Source: Oscillospiraceae bacterium (lineage in GTDB: Bacteria > Bacillota > Clostridia > Oscillospirales > Oscillospiraceae). Taken from it: a stretch of 7,570 nt of DNA. The notes under the pieces were generated by a model, which was not told the DNA's origin, did not search any database, and saw only the letters and a list, made by a program, of their open reading frames with translations. Shown here in pieces: positions 1-5,235 of this stretch. Position 1 is the first letter of the stretch. Each line of letters opens with the position of its first letter. The DNA lies in NCBI GenBank assembly GCA_017458025.1, contig JAFTGG010000067.1, positions 1-7,570 on the forward strand, read 5' to 3'. Position numbers and translations under genes: made by a program.

Positions 1-822
1 GCCGCCGCTTCGCGCGGCGCACTTTCCCACGCGCTCATCTTTTCCGGCGCGGGCGACCGCGTCGGCGCGGCGCGCTATGCCGCCGCCGCGTTTGAATGCG
101 TCGCGGACGGCGACCGGCCGTGCCTCGTCTGCCCGCACTGCCGCAAGGTCGCGGCGGATATACACCCCGACGTCGCGTTCGTGCGCGATCCGGAGCACAA
201 GGAGCTCTCCGCCGAGGTCGTGCGCAAGATGCGCTCGGACGCCTTTGTCCGCCCCAACGAGGGCGAGCGCAAGGTCTACATCTTCGAGGACTGCGCCGTA
301 CTCAACGAACGGGATCAAAACATTCTGCTCAAAACCGTTGAGGAGGGGCCGCCCTACTGCGCGTTCCTGTTCTGCGCGGAGAACTCCGCCGCGCTGCTGC
401 AAACCATCCGCTCCCGCTGCGTCGAGGTCAAGCTGTCGAACGGCGGCGGCGAGGGCGGCGAAACCGCCGGCCGCGGCCAGGCGCTTACGCTCTGCCGGCT
501 CGCGGCGGAGGGGAACGCCGCGTCGCGCGCGGCGTTTCTTGTCAAGCTCGAAACCGCGAAGCCCAAGCGCGAGGAGCTGGAAACGCTGTTTGAGGACGCG
601 CGGCTCATATTCGCCGGCGCGCTGCTGTCGCTCTACGGCGAAGCGGCGCCCGCCGAAAACGCGGAAATCGTTTCCATTTTGACGCGCCGCTTGACAAAAT
701 CGCAAATTTTGGGCACAATTGAACTGTTGGACGCCTATCGCCGGCATTGCGCCTATAACGTCGGCACGGGCATCCAGCTCGGCGGCTTTGCCGTCGAGTT
801 GGAGCATATTCTTGCGAGATAG
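1..822 (+). CDS. holB: DNA polymerase III delta prime subunit (clamp loader), 5'-truncated
   Basis: The delta prime subunit is part of the clamp-loader pentamer that opens the beta sliding clamp and places it on primed DNA. The reading frame is open from base 1 and ends at TAG 820-822, giving 273 visible residues; the family usually has about 320-330, so perhaps the first 20 are outside the window. The visible N-terminus SHALIFSGAG matches the usual SHAYLFxGPxG strand leading into the P-loop. The P-loop itself is degenerate (GAGDRVGAA, no GKT), as expected because delta prime is not a working ATPase in known clamp loaders. A four-cysteine zinc module follows (visible C32, C40, C43, C46; C-x7-C-x2-C-x2-C). 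The segment around KVYIFEDCAVLNERDQNILLKTVEEGP matches the AAA+ Walker-B/sensor region, with the TIRSRC sensor-1/SRC motif after it. The position directly upstream of ricT supports the call. The C-terminal third is the poorly conserved oligomerisation domain. Confidence 0.92.
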   Translation, partial: AAASRGALSHALIFSGAGDRVGAARYAAAAFECVADGDRPCLVCPHCRKVAADIHPDVAFVRDPEHKELSAEVVRKMRSDAFVRPNEGERKVYIFEDCAVLNERDQNILLKTVEEGPPYCAFLFCAENSAALLQTIRSRCVEVKLSNGGGEGGETAGRGQALTLCRLAAEGNAASRAAFLVKLETAKPKREELETLFEDARLIFAGALLSLYGEAAPAENAEIVSILTRRLTKSQILGTIELLDAYRRHCAYNVGTGIQLGGFAVELEHILAR

Positions 823-937
823 CTCGCGCGAATGTCAGCCGAATACCATTTCGCTCGCCGCTGAAGCGGCAGCCGCGAAATACGGCCCGGCGGATTTGCC
901 GCCGAGCGGGAAGATACATTGAAATAAGAGGACTATC

Positions 938-2152
938 ATGACAGAAGTGATCGGCATCCGCTTTCGCGGCGGCCCAAAAGAATATTATTTCGACCCGCGC
1001 GGCGTCGCCGTCGAGCCGGGCCAATTTGTCATCGTCGAAACCGCGGCGGGGCAGGAGTACGCCCGCTGCGTCACCGGCAACCACGAGGTCGAGGACGACG
1101 CGGTCGTACAGCCGCTGCGCCCGCTGGTGCGCGTCGCGACCGAAAACGACAAGCGCACCTGGGAACTGAACCGCGCGCGGGAGAAGGACGCGATGCGCGT
1201 CTGCCAGAAGAAGATCGCCGCGCACGGGCTCGACATGAAGCTCGTCAAGACCGAGAGCAACTTTGACGGCAGCAAGATCGTGTTCTACTTCACGAGCGAG
1301 GGCCGCGTCGACTTCCGCGCGCTGGTGCGCGACCTCGCGTCCGAGTTCCGCGCCCGCATTGAGCTGCGCCAGATCGGTGTGCGCGACGAGGCGAAGCTCC
1401 TCGGCGGCATCGGCATCTGCGGCAGGCCCTTTTGCTGCGCGGAGTTTTTGGACGATTTTATCCCCGTTTCCATCAAAATGGCAAAAACCCAGAACCTCAG
1501 CCTGAATCCGACCAAGATTTCCGGCACCTGCGGACGTTTGATGTGCTGCCTCAAGTACGAGCAGGACGCTTACGAGGACGCGGTGCGCCGCTGCCCGAAG
1601 CAGGACTCGTTCGTGCTGACGCCGGACGGCACGGGCAACATCACGAACGTCGATATCCTGCGCGAACAGTCGGTCGTGCGTCTCGACGACGCGCCCGAAG
1701 CGCCCAAGCGCTACCATAACTGCGAGCTGAACGTGCTGCGCAACGGCAAGGGCTCGCGCGACGGCATCGAGATCCCGCGCGAGCGCCCCGAGCGCTGGCG
1801 CGCGCCCGACGAGGAACGCGACGAATTTGAGGCCGCGCCGCGCCGCGAGGCGCGCGAGCTGGAGGAGCTGCTCGAAGGCTCCGCAAGCGAGCCGGCGCCG
1901 TCCGAGAAGCGCCGCAGCCATCGCGGCGGGCGCAGCCGCCGCAAGAGCGGCGACAGGCAGAGCGCCGAAGCCGCGCCTAAGCACGAAAAGGCCGAAAAGC
2001 AGCCCAAAGACGTGAAAAGCGAGGCAATGCCCGAGGCGGCCGGCGGTGAAGCGAAGGCCGACGGCGAAAAGGCCGGCGCGCGCCGCCGTCATCATCGCGG
2101 CGGACGCAACCACCGCCGCGGCGGCAATTCCGCCGCCAAGCCGGAGGCGTGA
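938..2152 (+). CDS. ricT: RicT/YaaT-like PSP1-domain protein with long basic C-terminal tail
   Basis: The 404-residue product matches the PSP1/YaaT (RicT) family; residues 1-270 are the conserved core. In Bacillus subtilis, RicT works with RicA and RicF and with RNase Y in mRNA processing, and affects competence, sporulation and biofilm formation; the complex binds iron-sulfur clusters. The core carries two cysteine clusters, GICGRPFCC (C161, C166, C167) and GTCGRLMCC (C198, C203, C204), the likely cluster ligands. The start ATG has AGAGGA at 927-932, 5 nt upstream. It lies 115 bp after holB, the order known from Bacillus. The spacer has small GC-rich hairpins (857-870 and 888-904) without T runs, so it is probably read through. 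Residues about 275-404 are an extension that the roughly 275-aa Bacillus protein lacks: acidic/basic low-complexity sequence with two arginine-rich patches (RRSHRGGRSRRKSGDR at 325-340 and ARRRHHRGGRNHRRGG at 381-396). The tail looks disordered and could bind RNA or ribosomes; that is inference. Confidence 0.92.
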   Translation: MTEVIGIRFRGGPKEYYFDPRGVAVEPGQFVIVETAAGQEYARCVTGNHEVEDDAVVQPLRPLVRVATENDKRTWELNRAREKDAMRVCQKKIAAHGLDMKLVKTESNFDGSKIVFYFTSEGRVDFRALVRDLASEFRARIELRQIGVRDEAKLLGGIGICGRPFCCAEFLDDFIPVSIKMAKTQNLSLNPTKISGTCGRLMCCLKYEQDAYEDAVRRCPKQDSFVLTPDGTGNITNVDILREQSVVRLDDAPEAPKRYHNCELNVLRNGKGSRDGIEIPRERPERWRAPDEERDEFEAAPRREARELEELLEGSASEPAPSEKRRSHRGGRSRRKSGDRQSAEAAPKHEKAEKQPKDVKSEAMPEAAGGEAKADGEKAGARRRHHRGGRNHRRGGNSAAKPEA

Positions 2153-2154
2153 GC

Positions 2155-3006
2155 GTGGGGAAATTCGACAACGTACTGCTGGCGAGCGATTTTGACAACA
2201 CGCTCGTCCACACGCAGGCGGCCATCGACGCGGGCAGCGCCGATATCCCGCCGATGAGTACGCGCAACCGCGAAGCGCTGGAGTATTTTACGCAAAACGG
2301 CGGCCGGTTCGCCATATCCACCGGCCGCGCGGTGCCCGCGTTCGCCCGTTACGCGGGCGGCCTGCCGATCAACGCGCCGTGCATCATCGCCAACGGCGCG
2401 GGGCTCTATGACTTTCGCGCGGAGGCGTACATTGAGACAGCGTTCATCGACGAGGGGATCCGCGCGCATGTCGCGGCGATGCTGGAGCGCTTCCCGCGGC
2501 TGCCGTTCGAGATCTATCACACCGACCGGCGTATCCACGCGATGCACCCGAACGCGTATATCCTGAACCACGAGCATCTGACGCGCACGAAGATCGAGCC
2601 GATCGACGACTTCGGCGCGGTGGATTTTCCGCTGGTAAAGCTGCTGTTCGAGGACGACCGCGAGAAGCTGGACGAGCTGTACGGCTTTATTACCGCGCAG
2701 AGCTGGGCGAAACGCTACGAGCTGATCTATTCGAGCAACAACCTGCTCGAATTGACGGCGCGCGGCGCGACGAAGGGCGGCATGGTGCTGCGCCTCGCGG
2801 CGCGTCTCGGCGTGAAGCGCGAGGATATCTATTGCATCGGCGACCACGCCAACGACATCTCAATGGCGGAGGTCTCCGCCGTCCGCTTCGCTCCCGCGAA
2901 CGCGATTGCGGCAATGCTGGCGCTGCCGGAGATGCACGCCGTTTCCCACTGCGCCGACGGCGCAGTGGCGGACGTGGTGGAGTTTCTGGACAAAAAATAT
3001 GCGTGA
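2155..3006 (+). CDS. Cof-type HAD-superfamily phosphatase (IIB)
   Basis: This is a 283-residue haloacid-dehalogenase-superfamily hydrolase, probably a cytoplasmic phosphatase of a small phosphorylated metabolite. All four motifs are visible: motif I DFDNTL (nucleophile D12, acid D14, with N where most members have G), motif II AISTGR (S55/T56), motif III lysine in GATKGG (K207), and motif IV GDHANDISM (D230, D234) for magnesium. The roughly 120 residues between motifs II and III are the C2-type cap of the Cof/YbiV group, which sets the substrate; it cannot be named from sequence. Start choice: GTG at 2149 overlaps the ricT stop by 4 bp, but the ribosome binding site GGAGG (2143-2147) would lie 1 nt from it; GTG at 2155 has 7 nt spacing, so I prefer 2155 (MGKFDNVL). 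Either way translation is probably coupled to ricT. It is the last gene of the operon, followed by a strong terminator. Confidence 0.9.
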   Translation: MGKFDNVLLASDFDNTLVHTQAAIDAGSADIPPMSTRNREALEYFTQNGGRFAISTGRAVPAFARYAGGLPINAPCIIANGAGLYDFRAEAYIETAFIDEGIRAHVAAMLERFPRLPFEIYHTDRRIHAMHPNAYILNHEHLTRTKIEPIDDFGAVDFPLVKLLFEDDREKLDELYGFITAQSWAKRYELIYSSNNLLELTARGATKGGMVLRLAARLGVKREDIYCIGDHANDISMAEVSAVRFAPANAIAAMLALPEMHAVSHCADGAVADVVEFLDKKYA

Positions 3007-3008
3007 TC

Positions 3009-3054
3009 GCACAAAAGAGGCGCTGCCGTTTGGCAGCGCCTCTTTTGTGCTTTT
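3009..3054 (+). terminator. Intrinsic terminator closing the holB-ricT-HAD operon
   Basis: A perfect 19-bp inverted repeat (arms 3009-3027 and 3032-3050, GTTT loop) starts 3 nt after the HAD stop codon and is followed by TTTT (3051-3054). The end of the 3' arm is itself T-rich. It separates this operon from the convergent XRE gene. On the minus strand the nearest T-rich run (complement of 2993-3000) lies about 9 nt beyond the stem, so bidirectional function is possible but weaker. Confidence 0.93.
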
Positions 3055-3084
3055 GACTACTTCCGCAAGGGTAATTTGTAGCTG

Positions 3085-3390
3085 TCACATGAGGTCTATC
3101 AGGCGAAATAATGCCGCCTGTTGTTCCTCTTTCAGCCTTGCCCATCGGTCGAGCAATAGCCGCTGCGAGGCAGTTAGCGAAACGGCGTCCTCACCTTCCG
3201 CGAAAAGCTGCGAAAGCGTAATGCCAAACGCGGCGCAAATCTTTTCGAGCGATGGGACGGAGGGTGTTAATCCCTTACGATACCATGATGAAATAGTCGA
3301 TTGTGGCAAGCCAGATCGTTCCGCAAGCTGATATTCCGTCCAATTCCGCGCCTCGCGCTGCTGCGTGATGGCAGATAGAATGTCTTTCAA
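3085..3390 (-). CDS. XRE/Cro-family helix-turn-helix transcriptional regulator
   Basis: This is a 101-residue DNA-binding protein of the Cro/C1 (HTH_3) type. The five-helix domain covers about residues 4-65; the helix-turn-helix is YQLAERSGLPQSTISSWYRK (20-39), followed by the family-typical SLEKICAAFGITLSQLF (47-63). A short charged helix (about 74-100, KEEQQAALFRLIDLM) may mediate dimerisation. The start must be TTG at 3390-3388: an in-frame TAG lies 13 nt upstream, no ATG or GTG lies between, and AGGGG sits 9 nt before the TTG. The rare start codon suits a weakly translated repressor. It diverges from the secreted stalk-domain gene, and two inverted copies of a 20-bp sequence lie over the two start regions. 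Autorepression together with control of the neighbour is the simplest reading, but it is inference. Its base composition is less GC-rich than the flanking housekeeping genes. Confidence 0.9.
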   Translation of the reverse strand: MKDILSAITQQREARNWTEYQLAERSGLPQSTISSWYRKGLTPSVPSLEKICAAFGITLSQLFAEGEDAVSLTASQRLLLDRWARLKEEQQAALFRLIDLM

Positions 3391-3404
3391 TACAGCTAAC
3401 CCCT

Positions 3405-3424
3405 ATACTTGTGATTTTCGTTAA
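3405..3424. promoter_or_regulatory. Putative operator, left copy (regulator-gene side)
   Basis: This 20-bp sequence (ATACTTGTGATTTTCGTTAA) recurs in inverted orientation at 3473-3492 with 19 of 20 bases the same. It begins at the edge of the minus-strand -10 box (3424-3429) and covers the expected start of the XRE transcript (about 3417). A protein bound here would block that promoter. The likely ligand is the XRE protein encoded next to it. Confidence 0.6.
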
Positions 3425-3453
3425 TTATAATGCGTTTTATCGTTGCAATTTAA
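3424..3453 (-). promoter_or_regulatory. Sigma-A promoter of the XRE gene
   Basis: On the minus strand there is a consensus -10 box TATAAT (complement of 3424-3429). The best -35 is a weak TTAAAT (complement of 3448-3453) at 18-bp spacing. The predicted transcript start is near 3417, giving a leader of about 27 nt before the TTG start. The perfect -10 box is the main support; the -35 is poor. Confidence 0.55.
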
Positions 3454-3471
3454 TGATTTATGTCGTATACT
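3443..3471 (+). promoter_or_regulatory. Sigma-A promoter of the secreted stalk-domain gene
   Basis: TTGCAA (3443-3448) and TATACT (3466-3471) are separated by exactly 17 bp. The start point should be near 3478, inside the right-hand operator copy, giving a leader of about 57 nt. The same TTGCAA-N17 arrangement is seen at the tRNA promoter in this window, which supports TTGCAA as a working -35 in this genome. Confidence 0.7.
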
Positions 3472-3472
3472 T

Positions 3473-3492
3473 TTAACGATAATCACAAGTAT
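3473..3492. promoter_or_regulatory. Putative operator, right copy (stalk-gene side)
   Basis: This is the inverted partner of 3405-3424 with one mismatch. It starts 2 bp after the -10 box of the plus-strand promoter and covers its expected start point. A further dyad, ATACTT (3467-3472) with AAGTAT (3487-3492), is centred on the same spot, and a partial copy of the TTATCGTT core lies at 3437-3444 between the two sites. Confidence 0.6.
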
Positions 3493-3534
3493 TAGATTAT
3501 CAGTACTTGCTAGAAAAAGGAGAGCCAAAGACTT

Positions 3535-4998
3535 ATGAAACGTACCCTATCCATCGCATTGACCCTTTGCATGGCGTTGTCGCTGTTCACGGTTTCCGCG
3601 AACGCGGCAACGCCGAAGCCCGGCGCTGTCGTCGTCAGTCCGCAGAGCCTTATGGTGGACGGCGCAGTGAAAAACGCGCAAAAATACAACATCGACGGCG
3701 CGAACTACTTTAAGCTCCGTGATCTCGCCTATCTGCTGAACGGAACAGGCTCGCAGTTTGGCGTCGGTTGGGACGGCGCGACAGGAACCGTCACCATCAC
3801 CACGGGCGAGGCATATACGTCCGTTGGCGGCGAGTTGGAAGCAGGCGCGGATATGTCCGCCTCGGCGGTGGCGTCCGCGCAGACCATCAAGATCAACGGC
3901 GAGACGCGCAGTGATTTGTATGTTTACAATATCGGCGGCGCGAACTTCTTCAAGCTGCGCGACCTCGGCACGGCGTTAGGCTTTGAGGTAGACTACGACG
4001 CGGCAAACAACGCCGCGACCGTGGCGACAGCTCCCGCCGAGCCGCCTGTCATGACAACGAATGTTACGGGCAGGAACTATAAAATCGACGCGAGCGGCAA
4101 TCTGACCGTTACGGGGCAGTATCTCTACCTTGCGGATATCAATATCGCGGGCGATTTTACCGTCCCGTCCGGCAAGGAATTTCGCCAAATCATCATGAGC
4201 AACGTCAACGTCGGCGGCACGATCAAGGTGCAGAATAAGAATACGACGCTCTGGACGGACGGCAAAGCGGCGGAGGTCGTTATTTCGGCAGAGAGCTGCA
4301 GCGTTACCGCCCGCGACGGCGTCAAGGTGACGGAGGCGTCGGGCGCGAAGGACAGCATCATCTGCAAAACGAACGCCAATGCGCTCACCGACGCGTCCAT
4401 GTCCGCAAACGGCGACCTTGTGGGCATTCCCGACGACAGCGGCTTTTCGCTCGCCCTCGTCTCCGGCGAAGACATCCTGACGTTTGGCGGTTGGGGCAAC
4501 AGAAAGCCGGGCAGTGTCGTCAACGTGTTCAGCAGCCTGCTCAACAGAGCCGTGACGGATAAAGGCTTCGGCAAGCTCACGGTGGATCGGGTTATCGTGT
4601 TTGGCCCTGCTCCGACAAGCTATCCGTCGCGTTACTCGCTCGGCGCTGCGAAGGTGTTGAGCAGCAAATCAATCACGGTGACGGAGGGCGCTCCCGTCCA
4701 TATTTCCGTCACGAAGGCAGAGTCGGGAAAATTCATCGTTAAGGCGACTACGCCGAGCGAGTTGAATGAAAACGCCACCTACCGCATCAGTTATGGCTCA
4801 TATGGCTATCAAAAGCGCGGCGGCGCCGGATACTCTGAGCCGTATACTGCGGCACAGCTCATTGAAGGCGTCGAGACCGACACGATCGGTGGTCCCGCCG
4901 AAGGGAAGCTCGCGTTCGTTTGCGGTTGGTACGTCAACAGCAACGGCGAGGTCGTGTTGAGCGACGGATACTCCGTGGGCGTGAAAGCGCCAAACTAA
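3535..4998 (+). CDS. Secreted protein with two stalk-domain (copper amine oxidase N-terminal-like) repeats
   Basis: The 487-residue product begins with a clear signal peptide (MKR, hydrophobic core, cleavage near SANA-ATPK, residue 24/25). Two related repeats follow, about 32-91 and 113-165, sharing YNIxGANxFKLRDLxxxL; this is the stalk-domain unit common in secreted Clostridia and Paenibacillus proteins, named after copper amine oxidase but not enzymatic by itself. Residues about 180-300 are short beta-strand-like segments rich in glycine, asparagine and threonine. Residues 300-487 I do not recognise; they are also beta-rich, with two cysteines in total after residue 250 besides C463 (C255, C277). 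There is no LPXTG, SLH or lipobox, so it is probably released or held non-covalently. AAGGAG (3517-3522) lies 12 nt before the ATG, a long spacing. It is single-transcribed, divergent from the XRE gene, and likely repressed through the operator at 3473-3492. The function is unknown. Confidence 0.85.
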   Translation: MKRTLSIALTLCMALSLFTVSANAATPKPGAVVVSPQSLMVDGAVKNAQKYNIDGANYFKLRDLAYLLNGTGSQFGVGWDGATGTVTITTGEAYTSVGGELEAGADMSASAVASAQTIKINGETRSDLYVYNIGGANFFKLRDLGTALGFEVDYDAANNAATVATAPAEPPVMTTNVTGRNYKIDASGNLTVTGQYLYLADINIAGDFTVPSGKEFRQIIMSNVNVGGTIKVQNKNTTLWTDGKAAEVVISAESCSVTARDGVKVTEASGAKDSIICKTNANALTDASMSANGDLVGIPDDSGFSLALVSGEDILTFGGWGNRKPGSVVNVFSSLLNRAVTDKGFGKLTVDRVIVFGPAPTSYPSRYSLGAAKVLSSKSITVTEGAPVHISVTKAESGKFIVKATTPSELNENATYRISYGSYGYQKRGGAGYSEPYTAAQLIEGVETDTIGGPAEGKLAFVCGWYVNSNGEVVLSDGYSVGVKAPN

Positions 4999-5017
4999 AC
5001 AACACCACGCACAGAGC

Positions 5018-5048
5018 AAAAGAGCGCCCGCCAGTCGGCGGGCGCTCT
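5018..5048 (-). terminator. Intrinsic terminator of the tRNA-Gly transcript
   Basis: A 12-bp GC-rich stem (5021-5032 with 5037-5048, 4-nt loop) is followed on the minus strand by TTTT (complement of 5021-5018) and then GCTC, just past the tRNA 3' end. On the plus strand no T run follows the stem, so for the stalk gene it would be at best a weak terminator or an mRNA 3' end. Confidence 0.75.
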
Positions 5049-5054
5049 CACTTA

Positions 5055-5128
5055 TGGAGCAGGGTACGGGAGTCGAACCCGCCTTAACGGCTTGGGAAGC
5101 CGCTGTAATACCGATATACCAACCCTGC
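5055..5128 (-). tRNA. tRNA-Gly (anticodon CCC)
   Basis: The minus strand folds as a 74-nt tRNA. The acceptor stem is GCAGGGT (5128-5122) with ACCCTGC (5065-5059). The D arm has three pairs and the GG of the D loop. The anticodon stem GCGGC/GCCGT encloses the loop TTCCCAA, giving anticodon CCC, which reads the glycine codon GGG. The T arm has the loop TTCGACT. The discriminator base is U, as usual for bacterial tRNA-Gly, and CCA is encoded (complement of 5057-5055). It stands alone between two plus-strand genes with its own promoter and terminator. Confidence 0.95.
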
Positions 5129-5139
5129 GAACGCAAAGT

Positions 5140-5168
5140 ATTATAACAGATGCCCGCGCGCTTTGCAA
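5140..5168 (-). promoter_or_regulatory. Sigma-A promoter of tRNA-Gly
   Basis: On the minus strand, TTGCAA (complement of 5163-5168) and a consensus TATAAT (complement of 5140-5145) have 17-bp spacing. The start is expected near 5133, about 5 nt before the mature tRNA end. Confidence 0.8.
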
Positions 5169-5177
5169 GGCGAAAAA

Positions 5178-5207
5178 TGGATATTTTGTCCCCCGCGTTC
5201 ATATAAA
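5178..5207 (+). promoter_or_regulatory. Possible promoter of the D,D-carboxypeptidase gene
   Basis: TGGATA (5178-5183) and TATAAA (5202-5207) are 18 bp apart, 28 nt before the ATG. The -35 matches the consensus at only four of six bases. A promoter is needed here because the upstream gene is a tRNA on the other strand, but this exact choice is tentative. Confidence 0.35.
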
Positions 5208-5235
5208 TGGAGCAAAACCGATTCGGAGGGATATT

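Noticed and set aside
605..2113. A 502-codon open frame on the minus strand covering most of ricT.
   Set aside because: It is antisense to a clearly conserved protein, has an Ala/Arg/Val-rich composition with no recognisable domain, and arises because high-GC codons leave the opposite strand almost free of stops.
3486..3509. CAAGTA / TACTTG dyad with a 12-nt spacer in the stalk-gene leader, considered as an RNA hairpin or attenuator.
   Set aside because: Six A-T-rich pairs are too weak for an attenuator; more likely a partial repeat of the operator sequence.
3535..4998. A copper-binding or amine oxidase enzyme.
   Set aside because: Only the N-terminal stalk-like repeats resemble copper amine oxidase; no catalytic domain with the tyrosine cofactor motif or histidine ligands is visible.
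3009..5128. Integrated element with tRNA 3'-end direct repeats as attachment sites.
   Set aside because: I looked for a copy of the tRNA 3' end near the far boundary (about 3009-3090) and saw none; no integrase is present.
5092..5235. Upstream extension of the carboxypeptidase frame to a GTG in the tRNA region.
   Set aside because: It overlaps the tRNA and its promoter, while ATG 5236 has a good ribosome binding site and starts a normal signal peptide.
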